A program made the translations under genes and the position numbers. The notes under the pieces were generated by a model. That model made no database searches and was not told the DNA's origin. It worked only from the letters and a program-made list of their open reading frames with translations. A DNA stretch of 64,000 bases, from contig OX411557.1 in assembly GCA_948146395.1 (NCBI GenBank), forward strand, positions 30,916,077-30,980,076, in the 5' to 3' direction. Below, piece after piece: positions 12,901 to 24,900 of this stretch. The stretch is from Fragum whitleyi (lineage: Eukaryota > Mollusca > Bivalvia > Cardiida > Cardiidae). How positions within the stretch are numbered: position 1 is the first letter of the stretch; every line of letters begins with the position of its first letter.

Positions 12901-15900
12901 GACACGTAAGTTACAATGTACGTTCGCAATTATAATATAAGGTATATGTCTGTGCGTGACATTTCCAACAATTTGAAACATGCGTGAGGTGCAAACATTG
13001 TGTAGCATAGACAGTTCCGCAGTGCTACAGGAATATTGGCTCCCTGTCTGAAGAGACACATCTAGACATGATCTATTTACAAAATGTAAATCAAAGACTC
13101 TGGTCAGACTGTGCAGTTGCACAGGCTGGCCAGAAACTTTGTATGGCACTCATTTCAAATTGTTTGATATGTCACGCACAGGCTCATTTATTTGTTTAAA
13201 CTTTGAGTAAACGTTTACGTCTTTTGTAACATTCTCGAAATCTCAGATTTTACCTTTACTCTTTTACTTTCATTGTAAACACAAACTTACAATTTGCGGA
13301 TGGGCCTTTTACTGTGAGAGTTTCACCCCTAACGAAAATTACACCCCTGCTTTCTGAAAATTTCATTCATAAATCTATAAAAAAGTGATTCTCGAACTGT
13401 GTTGCACAAGAATCTGTACAATATCACTAGTTGTTTAAATCTTTACTCATTTTCTATTTTCTTCGGGCGATGTATAAAACCTTTTAACCTTTTAGTATTT
13501 GAGCCTGTGCGTGAGATTTTCAACAATTTCATACATGTGCATAGCAATAACTCTTACCGGCCTGTGCATCTGCACAGTCTGACTAGAGTCTTCACCATTT
13601 GTTTAGAAGATAGATAAGGGCTAAAAGTACTTGTACACCATCAGGTAACATTACAGTTACAGTAGGTAGCTGTCTACGCTGCTCAGTGATTGCTTCCCAC
13701 GTACATTTCAAATTGTTGGAAATGTCACGCACACGCTCATTTCTAATGTTAGCGCAAAGCTATTATATGTGACTACAAATTCATACACACTTACAAAAGT
13801 TTTATAGTTACCACTCGAAATATGCTTTTGTAAGGATTTTAGTAATCAAACTCGTAAAGTTTTGAGTTTTATATCCCTACGAACATAATTATAATTGCTA
13901 ACTATTTTATTTTGTTTATCATCATTATTACTATTATTACGTGAATTGTTCTTTTAATCATAGTGATGTTTTTTAGCAACCTTAATTTTAGTTGTTTCAT
14001 TTTAAAGGCGACTGTGAAATGATGATTTGTGGAGGCGTCAGCAGTATTATGTCCCCTGATATTTACGTGGCGCTGTGTAAAGCCCGGATGATGTCAGCGA
14101 CGGGACAATGTCAGTCGTTCTGTGATACCGCAGATGGATACGCACGTGGAGAGGGGTGTGGCATTGTGATCCTTAAAAGTCTAAAAGCAGTAAGTCATCT
14201 TATTGCGTTGTTTGTTTAAAGAAATGACGACATATTCCATTTCATGGAAGAATAAAACGAAAAAAAAAAAAACCCTAATCGCGTTGTATGAAAATGAACT
14301 CATAGTACACAAAGATACATATTTCTGACTCTCTTTTCTTGAATTTATTGAAGTTTAGAATATTTGCATAATAAAAGTCTGTGTGCGAACGCATGTGTTC
14401 AACGTTTGAGAAATTTCAACTCGCTTTGAACGTGTTTAGCGTTTAAACACAAGCCGATGTAATTTATTAACGTCTGCACCGTTTTTCGTATCTGAACGCA
14501 GGACAGATTTTCAAAAAATAGAAATAAACTATTTTAAAACCAAACACACACAAAACTATGCTATAACTGCTCCTGTTAAAAGATCTGTTAATCAATGCTT
14601 GATCCACTCTTTCTTTTGTTTTGCTCTCAAGTCAGAAAAAAGTTGCGATATTTCGATAATACATTTTTGAAAGACAACTGAAAAAAAATGTCTTTTCAAA
14701 ATCAGGCCAAGAGAGACGGTAACAAGATCTGGGCAACCATCAAAACCGGAAGTAACCAGGACGGGTGTGTCGCAAAGCCAATCACGGCGCCATCTGGTGA
14801 ACAACAACTGAAACTCCTGAAACGAGTCTACGAGAAATACAAGTTTGACCCTTCAGAAATACAATACATAGAAGCACACGGTAAGACACTTTATCCTTTA
14901 ACTGTACAAATATTCGATTGATAACATCCCATATAATTTTTATTATGATATCACACTGATATTTCTAAAACACAATATGCGCTTATTTTTGGAAGCTTGC
15001 TTTTCTGTTAGAAACATTTACGAAAAAAGGCAAATAAAGGTTGTAAGATAGGTATAATACGTACTTGGTGTTTTGTATGAAAAAAAAAATCCAACTCGGT
15101 TGTGGGAATTAATAATTGTCTCGGTAGAGCCTCGACAATTATCAATTGCCCCAGCCTCGTTAGATATTTGTTTTCATACAAAACACCAAGTGCGTATTAT
15201 AAATATATATAAAGGACTCCCAACTACAGTTGTGAACATCATGAAATTGACCCCCCCACTCTGATCACAACCGTTTTATTACTCAGCGTTCTATTCATTA
15301 GTTCATTCCAAACACACACTCAAATCTTTCAAAGACGCTCCGAAATCGTTCAAAAACGTTCCAAAACTGTTTAAAACGACCAACCTTTCAATTAAATTGA
15401 TCCGCTCATTCCGCAATTTGACATGCTGGTGCGGATTTGAAACGTCTGATTGGTACGCGAAGACACAAAAACAATACGTAGTTTTTTTAAATGGAGGTAA
15501 TACAGTTAACTACATCGTGAAATTGACATTCGCCCCAATCAAAACCATTCTAAATCGCTCAAAATCGCTCCATTCATACATTCCAAACACTCAATCAAAC
15601 CATTTAAAAACCTTTTTACAGGTACCGGTACGCCAATTGGAGATCCAACGGAACTGAATGCGCTTGGAAAATTCTTTTCGTCATCAAGAAATGAACATTC
15701 TGATGCTTTACCAGTGGGATCGGTTAAATCCAATATTGGCCACACAGAATCTGCAGCAGGAATAGCTGGTCTTTTGAAAGTGCTATTAATGATGACAAAC
15801 GGTCAGTTTGTGCCGTCTCTACATATTAAACCAGATAAAAGTAACCTAAATAAGAAGATAAAGCTGACCGAATATGGCCTGGATATCCCTACTCACGTTT

Positions 15901-18900
15901 CGACGTGGCCATTAAATCGAGATTATGGTCGACATGCCTGTCTGAATTCGTTTGGATTTGGGGGATCAAACACCCATGCTATTATTTCACTGTATGATAA
16001 CCCTGTGGCAAGCACAACTTCTGAGGAAAACAAACCCTTACCGGTATGCATATCTGGTATAGATCAAGAGGCGTTGAAACAAAATTTACTTCAACTTCAA
16101 GATGACTTGGACGAGATAGATATCATTCACCCGAACCTAAGCGACACGTCATTTAGACAGCGCGATATTTTTCCATACAGAACATTTGTGTTTGGAAACA
16201 CCAAAGCTGATATTCAAAGAGAATGTAAAACAAAAGCTAACCAAGTAGACGACATATCACCAAAGAAGAAACACAATATAGTATTTGTATATTGTGGAGT
16301 CGGGACGACTTGGACGGGAATGTGTAAGGAACTTATGGAGCAGTCCAGAGTATTTAGAGATTCGGTGCAAGAAATTGACAAATATTTGAAACCATTAACA
16401 GGCTGGAGCATCGCTGACAAGTTCATATCAGATTCAAATTACGATGACCCATTCTTGAACCATATAGCCATATTTTCTGTACAGGTTGCTCTAACAGCTG
16501 TATGGAAATCTTTTGGAATCGTACCCAATAAGATCATTGGGCAATCGGTGGGCGAAGTAGCGGCTGCTTACACGTCTAAATGCTTATCCCTGGAGGCAGC
16601 TGTAAATGTTATCTACTACAGATCGTTAATCTTGGCAAAGCAATCACAAGGATCCATGACTGTTGTTGGAAATGTTGGCATAAATCGAGTGGAAGAAATG
16701 TGCAACAGGTTTGAAAACAAAGTATGTGTTGCTGTTTATAGTAGTCCAATTGCTTGTACGCTATCTGGTACTGCCGATGATCTGAAACTCTTCGCAGAAA
16801 ACTTGAAAAATGAAGAAACAAACACAGATATGTTTGTAAGAGAACTCAGAGTGAAATGCGCTTATCACTCACATTTCCTTGAAGGTTGCATGGATGAAAT
16901 AAGGACAAAAATTGACGAGTCTTTAAACAAGATAGAACCATTTAATGTCACTATGAATGAGAATGTCGAATTGATATCAACTGTCACTGGAGAGGTTGCT
17001 ATTTCCAAAGAACTAGGAACCGGCAATTACTGGGCAACGAATATCAGGCAACCGGTGAGGTTTATGCAAGGTATAAAGAAAGCATCTGAAGATGACATTA
17101 ACAACGTTTATCTTGAGATAGGGCCTAGACCTGTACTAAAAGCACACATTGGTAACATTTTTGAAAGTATGGACAGGGTAACAACAGTGCCATCTATTAC
17201 AGCAAAGAAAGAAATTCAAATTCTTTATGGATCCTTAGCTAAATTATTTGAGATGGGCATAGATATTAACCCATTAGGATTCGATAATGTTGTTTCTAAT
17301 CAAGTAAGTCGAATTCCTAGATACGCATTCAATAAAACTGGGGAGACCTACATACCAAACAAAGCAAAGGTATACCTGGCCGGTTCGACAACTTCTTCAG
17401 CCAGCCATATGTACGTTCAAACTTCACGAAGTGAGAATGACGCTACTTTCAAAATACTCCTGGATGAGGAATCAACACCTTTTGTATTCGAACATTTTCT
17501 GTCGGACAACATCATTGTACCAGGAGCAACGTATATTGAAGCCGGATTTCATATAGGTTCTGAACATTTGATGATACCAGTGAACCGACTTTCCGTAGGA
17601 TTTAGCTTCGTTAAGACTTTTTCACCACCTAAAGGTCGACAGACTGAGTTGCAGGTAAAGATAGATGCCCAGGATGATCGTGACTTTGTTAGATTTGATG
17701 TGCAGGATAGTGATGTTATTCTAGCTAGTGGTACTGTAACACTAAGAAATAACTCTGGGCATAGCGACCAAGATATTGACTATCTAAAAGCATTGTGCAC
17801 GACCCACAGAAGTAAAATTGAATGCTATGAAGCTCTTGAAGAATACAATTTCAAGTACGGTGAAAGACTTAGTCTCATCCAGGAAGCTTGGGTATCTGAA
17901 TCTGGAAAAGCGTGTTTAGCAGAAATCAAGATGCCTGACTTTTTCAATAAGGAACTATTAAAGACACATTTTCATCCATCTGTCATTGACTCGATGTTGC
18001 AAATGTTTGGAGTTATTGTTGGCGAAATGGATGCTAGTACAAGAAAAGATGTTTTTGCTGTACCGAAAGGGGTTGATTCTGTAGTTCTGAACAGAGCACT
18101 AGAACTACATATGTTTGGGTTCGCAGAAGAGGTGAAACGAACTGTGAACTCGATACACTACAATGCCATATTGATGGCATCAAATGGAACAGTCATTGCT
18201 GAACTTGAAAATTTTTATACTAGGGTTATTTCAAGAGAAAGCACAATGGAAGATAGACCATCTGAGTTTGAATTGAAATGGACCGAGCAAGAAATATCAC
18301 AGACAAACCAAGTATTGCTCAACCATATTATATTACTGTCCAATAACCCAGATAAGCAATGGATCTATAAGTTGAAAGGAGCTACGGATGTTATGCTATT
18401 CGAAATAAATGGCAAGTTACCACACACTACAGAACGAAATGGGCAACAATGTATCATTTACCACGTATCTGATAGACCTGGAAATAGTCCTGGGAAAAAC
18501 ATAATTGATGACACAGTGAGAAGATTTACACACGTTCAACAATTATTGATGTTTAATAAACAAATGGCTGATGATATTCCAATCACTATTATAACTGAAA
18601 ATACAAAAGCATGTCCAGGAAGAGAATTCATTAACTATGCTGGATCGGAGCTGTGGGGAATGGTACGATCTGCCTTACACGAAGGATTATATGGAAAAGT
18701 TAGATTGATTGATATCGACCCAAATAAAATCGATATCTCTGTTCTCTTATCGGTCATCTCATCTAATAATCAGGATGGATTTGAGTATGCCGTGTCGGGA
18801 TCTAGAGTATATCAGTCTACATTGAAATCTTGTAAGGATTCTAGACGATATAGTCGAGAAATTTCAGTGAAAGCAGGCGATCATCTCTCTGTTCACACTA

Positions 18901-21900
18901 GCTCATCAAATAATGTGTCGACCCCATACCTGATGGTCTCAAAAAAACCTCAACCAGAAAGCGGATTTATCGAAGTGGTAGTGGAATCATTTGCAATCCA
19001 TGATAAATTTCTTTACGTCCCAGTGGTTACAGGGTCATTGAGATGTGACAATATACTACAAAGTGATACAAATGCCCAAATCGTTCTTCTTGAAGGCAAC
19101 GGGATAGTAAAGGATACAGAAGATGAAGTCTTCTTTCTTTATCCAGTCAAAGCCAATACGTGTGTAAATATTCCGAAATCATGCTTGTTTAACAAAAAAG
19201 ACTGTCCATTCTATCAGAGCGGTGTTTTAATGTTGATAAACGCAATTGTGCAAATATCGTCTGTTGTTGAAAACAGAAAGAACATCATAGTTTTGAAACA
19301 ATCTGAAGACGAAGCCATCGGTGAAAGAATATTCAAAATTTTCATGCAAATGAAAAGATGTAACGCCCGGTTCGTAACAAGAAATGATATTCAGAGAGAT
19401 GGGGCAATATTCCAGGAAGATACTTTGGTGATAGCAACCACGGCTTCTGTGGATTACTGGAATAATATTATGAAATCCTTTCCTCATTTGAAAAAGATAA
19501 TAACCCTTAGTATTTTCGTACCCGAACAACTTTTATTGTGGATCACCCATAATTTTTCGGACATCAAGGTAGAAGTTATTTCAACCATGGACATTTTTAG
19601 CAGTACAAAAATTATGGAAGCAATGCCGATGATCCGAAATTGCATGCAAGACCATCGCGTGGGCTGTGATGTGAATGTAAGAAACAATTTTCTGATAAAA
19701 TTACCCATGCAAAAGTCGGAACTAAAAAGAGATATTGAAAATGGTGCATTAAAATGTATTGTAACTAACAAAAGCCTGTTCCGTTCAGATGCATCCTACA
19801 TAATTATAGGGGGATTATCGGGTCTCGGCTGGGAGCTCCTTCAATATATGGCATCAACTGGGGCGAAGGTTTTGATAACAATGTCAAGGAGGGGACCGAC
19901 AGATTTTATGAAAGAGAAGATAAAACATATTGAGAATAAGCATGAATGTCGAGTCATACCACTACCAGTGGACATTTGTAATCTTGAGTCAGTGCAGTCC
20001 GTATTCAGCAGAATAAGCCTTTGCATCCCAACCAAACCAATCAGAGGTATATTCCACGGTGCCGGTATAACTTCTGATTCAATTCTTCCAAATCTTGACG
20101 AAGAGAGGGTTACTAAAGTTATGAAACCTAAAGTACAAGGTGCGTGGAATTTACACATTGCATCTTTAAATCTCCCTTTGGATTACTTTGTCATTCATTC
20201 ATCGATTGCTTCAGTCCTTGGAAACCCTGGTCAGTGCAACTATGCAGCTGCGAACAGTTTTCTTGATTCATTTGCCCTTTACAGACGATCGTTAGGATTA
20301 CCGGGCCAAAGTATCAATTGGGGTGCACTTGAAGTAGGAATGGCGGCTGAAACAGATGACGTCAAGACAAAATTGAAAGAAAAGGGATTTAATCTGTTAG
20401 CAAAAGATAAATTGATAGAGTGTTTCACTATGGCTCTTATTAAAGACAGAACAAATGTGGTTTATGCAGACATGGAGTGGGAAAAGCTTCTATCCAACCC
20501 ATCATTTGCGATGCAATCCGTGAAATTTGACGAATTTCAAAAAGTCAAAGTAAATTCCAAAATGCTTAGTCGTCAGATACGCTTTGACTTTGACGAATTC
20601 AATGAATTGGACGATGAACAAAAGAAAGAAAAGGTCAAAAGCGTGCTGAAAGAAATAATACAATTAGTTTTAGTGACAGAAGAAGATTCACTATGCGATG
20701 AGACACGGTTAACAGATATTGGAATTGACTCGATGGCTGCTATGAGTCTTTCAAACGCGATGTTTGATACGTTTGGAGTTAGTGAACAAGTGGTTAATCT
20801 GCTCTCTGAAGAAGCGACTATTGCATCCATTGCAGAAAAAATACTACAGAACTTTGGAAACACTGGCATCGAAAATGGAACTGAGAACGGCGAGTCAGAT
20901 GATCTGTCGGAATTTAGAAGTATTTTCGAGTCACATGAAGTGACGTTTATGCAGAAAGACATTTTGGATAGGTGTAAAGTGCAAAAACATAACCCGTATT
21001 TTCTTTTTGTACTCGATATCGAGGTATCTGGTCTCAAACTACCGTTGCTAGTCTGGAGAAAGATTTTTATTCATGCCCTGAAATTGAACCCGGGCTTTCT
21101 TAGAAGATATTCATTTCTTTCGAATGGAGAAATTGTCGTCGAATCTACACCAGAAGATGACCCTCCAGTGCATGTTACGAGAATCTCCATGAAAGAGTTT
21201 GATAAAAGCCAGGAATTTGACGTCCGTGAAGACATTACATTCGACATTAACGGTTCTTTACCAATAGCATTGCACGTTGCAGACAGCATTAAGAAAGCAG
21301 GAATAAGATTGATTGTACATAAACTGGCAATTGATCTCAGGGGTCTGACAATATTCTGTAGAGATATAGGCAAGACACTGGAAGCTGTTATGACGAAGAA
21401 AGATCTCCCAGCAAAAGGTCCCGATGTAGATGTTCCCTCAGCTGTCAGAACCTCTATTTTACCAAGAATGCGTGAGCTCAAAAAGTACTGGGACAACTAC
21501 ATGAATTGTGATCTTCGCCCTGTCACCTTTGGACAATCTCTGCAAGCTATTGATTCTAGCTATTGTCGCAATGAAGATGTGATAGTTCCTACAGCCACGG
21601 TTTCAAAGATAAAAAAGTACATTGCCAAACAAAGCATTAGTTTGTACGAGTTCATGATGTCATTGTATCAGTTATATCTGTATATCGGATCAGGATCTAC
21701 CGTGGTGACCGTCGGAACAGCCGCGGACATGAGATATCACGTGCCCGAACTGAATAATGTTTTAACAAGATGTGTCAATTACATTCCAATTATTGCAAAA
21801 ATAAATGAAGGAAATACACTAGCAGAATTCATCAAACACAACAGTGCTGAGCTATCAACTACAACGAAAAATGGGGCTTATCCCAGCTCTCTGATTCTTC

Positions 21901-24900
21901 AGAATATAAAATCCACTGATATGCGGGAAAATGTTAATCGTCACGTACTTGCCATGAACGACATGACAGGGTTAGCTGGGGAATCAATGGGAAAGAAAGC
22001 CTTCAAATTTCGTCGGATATTACACGCAAGACCAAACCGCGAAACGTTTTTATACGTACAGTATAACTTAAAGCAGGACTGGATTAAGTTTCAACTTGGT
22101 TATAACTCGGAGATATGTGGTCGCTTTGGGCATTCGTTTGCAGAAATACTATTATCGTTAGCAGAAATGGCAATGGAGGAGTCCACACAGTCTATCAAGG
22201 ATGTCAAAGGCGTCGTTCAAAAAACAGAATATTATAAACCACCCAAGAAGGAAAAGAAAGTAAGGAAGGAGGAAAAGAAAGAAATAAAGAGAAAACTGAA
22301 ATTAGAGAAAGGGAAGAAAAGGGGAAAGAAAGCGGTCCCGAAGTACGTTATTGGGCCTGACGTGATAGGTTTGTATTTTTTTCTTCTCCTAAATTCGGAA
22401 ACCTAGTTGTATAAAAGATAGTTATCAAGTGATGTTTTAAACAAGTCTTTGTAAAGTTGAAAGAGAAAAAAATGCTGATTGGTTGAAAATTTAAGCAATA
22501 TTTGAATTCTATAAATTTCGATGCGAAATAAACTTTAAAAAAATCTATACTCTGAAAAACAACAAAAAAATAAGGCAAAACAATATCCATCCGCGCCTAA
22601 TGTTGTTAACCCTTTCCTGTTTTACAAAATTTTGGACCTGTCCAAATTCATAGGTTTTGCAGGCGAAAATTTAAAGTGGATTTGATTTGAAAAATAACCA
22701 TTCAGTAGGGTAGCAAATAATGTGGAAAAAGAAGAAATTGCTTGTCAGAAGCAATTTCATCTTTTTTCCCAATGTTTTCTCAATCAAAAAATCACAGGCA
22801 AGTAAAAAGCAGGGATTAGACAGCAAAGGGTTAAGGTAGTGGACCCGTGATCGTTCCGAAACGTTTCGGAAGAATGAACTTTAACATTGTTAGCCTAGGT
22901 TTCCCAATGATTTTTATTGTGAAACCTCGGTCAAAATTGTGAAAGACCATAGTTGCGAAATATTGCGGAACTATTATGGGCCCACTACCTTAGGTACATT
23001 TGTATTCAATTTGGCCAAATAATAACCTCAAACGTTCTCTTTCCGATAATGCCTTAGGTCGTTAGGATGAATTTCAATTTATAAATATAGTATTTGACAA
23101 TGTATTAATTGGCAATTTGTATTCACCAAACTCAATATTTTTTCTATTAAATTTTTGTTTTTTGTTATCAAAGCAATATAAAACTATATTATGTCTTTAT
23201 TCAGAGAAAAGCCCTGTTGTAAATAGACACGCTGGAAAATTGAATGTTAGTTTTGGGGACAAGGAAAGTTATAAAAGCAGCAAAGGACTCGTAGCAGAAA
23301 CAGGAGATGGCATGTTTGGAAAGATAAAAGATATTTTGTTATCAGGTACGTATATTCAAGTTATTTTAGACTATTGACGAAATGATAAATGTCGTTACTT
23401 AGCTTAACTTTAAATGCATTGATTTACAGTTAAGGTAGAGGAACCGTAATAGATCCGCAATGTTTCGGCACTTTTGAACTTTCACAATGTTGACCGAGGT
23501 TTCCTAATGATTTTCATTAGGAAACCTCGGTTAACACTGTTAAAGTTCGTTACTCCGGTAACATTGTGGAATTATTACGGGTCCACTACCTTAATCTGTC
23601 GTTACTTAGCTTAACTTTAAATGCATTGATTTACAGTTAAGGTAGTGGAACCGTTATAGATCCGCAATGTTTCGGCACTTTTGAACTCTCACAATGTTGA
23701 CCGAGGTGTCCTAATGATGTTCATTAGGAAACCTCCTCGGTTAACACTGTTAAAGTTCGTTACTCCGGTAACATTGTGGAATTATTACGGGTCCACTACC
23801 TATATCTGCATTTTTTTGTCTCGTAAATCTGTGGTTCACAAGAAGATTTTTGTGTGGGAAGACCCTACAAAAATTGTATGAAACAACTGTGTCTTCGTTT
23901 ACTTTAGCTTAACACCGTACTTATAATGACTTTACTTAATTTTGAACATCGTGGAATTTTTAAGGTGCTAATTTTTGGCATTATTTCAGAATTAAATTGA
24001 ATGAGTGCGATGCGTGAGTTTTGAGTGAAATTCAAAGGAAGGTCATGCAATACCGCTAAGTTTGTTCAAGATAAATAACTTTATTGATGTTCATTACCCC
24101 CACCCCCACTCCCTCTCTCCAAAAATATCATGAAAAGTTTAAATAACTTTGTATGTCTTCAGACACAAATTGCATCTTCGAAGCACTTCCGAATTTAAGA
24201 AAGTCGGTAAAATCGTGGATTTTTCATAGCAATTTGAATGTAATTGTTTCGTTTTAAGTGATTTTAGAGCGTTTTTCAATTGGTTGTGTTAGTGTTTAGA
24301 GTGAATGAATGAATACACGAATAAATTAATTAATTGATTAATAAATTAATCGCTGAGTGTGAGTGTCAATTTCACGGTGTTATCAACTGTACGCGATAGA
24401 GAAAAACATGTTAGTGTCTTAAAATATCAATATTATCTAATAATATTTTTTGCAGCCGAGTCTAGATAAAATTGATATTTTAAGACGCTTACATGTTATT
24501 CTATTTATCATACAATCATTTTTCAGCGCTTAATTATTAAATCAAAGTACTGAAAGTACTGATAAGTTGGAATGCGTTCAAGAGACGGTGACATCAATCC
24601 ACTAACGAAGCTGACGCCTCCCGCCCACCGCCGAGGTGATCACATAATACGTCTCGTCTTCTGACGGGCGTATATTAATCAATATATTTCAACAACGAGA
24701 GACGCTTAATTGCCTAAATCGCTATACAGGCCTGCATCTGAATAAAGAAAAATAATAAATTAGAAGAAATGAGAGAAAATAATTCTGTATTAGAAAAACC
24801 GTGAAAATATATTCGTGCTTACTTTAAATCAATGTACACGCAGATGATATGATTACCATGCGCGAATCGAGGAGATAGGAGCATAATTGTTCATGAGTAT

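Larger units (their letters stand above)
11874..14007. other. PKS intron 3, composed largely of MITEs
   Basis: Phase-1 intron GTACGT...AAAG. It contains a full family C element (11924-12357), an inverted family C-like fragment (about 12440-12780) and two family D elements (12946-13186, 13501-13739). No exon was recognised. Confidence 0.8.
14881..15621. other. PKS intron 5, made of family B and C repeats
   Basis: Phase 1, GTAAGA...TTTTTACAG. A partial family B palindrome fills about 14985-15215, and two family C left ends lie at about 15225-15420 and 15502-15610. The second family C piece runs to within about 12 nt of the acceptor for the large exon. Confidence 0.75.
3928..15995 (+). other. 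Ketosynthase domain (residues 1-434), split over six exons
   Basis: Exon 1 gives the N-terminal strand and RWNNSAFYDEDPNAPGKSY, exon 2 DPQQR, exon 3 the nucleophile motif DTACSSALVA (C174), exon 4 CDTADGYARGEGCG, exon 5 IEAHG (H309), and exon 6 TGTPIGDPTE and KSNIGHTESAAG (H350), ending near NSFGFGGSNTHA. All three catalytic residues for decarboxylative Claisen condensation are present, so the domain looks functional. Confidence 0.92.

Noticed and set aside
16214..21496. Minus-strand frames of 70-154 codons opposite the large PKS exon
   Set aside because: They are shadows of the strongly supported PKS frame and carry no recognisable motif.
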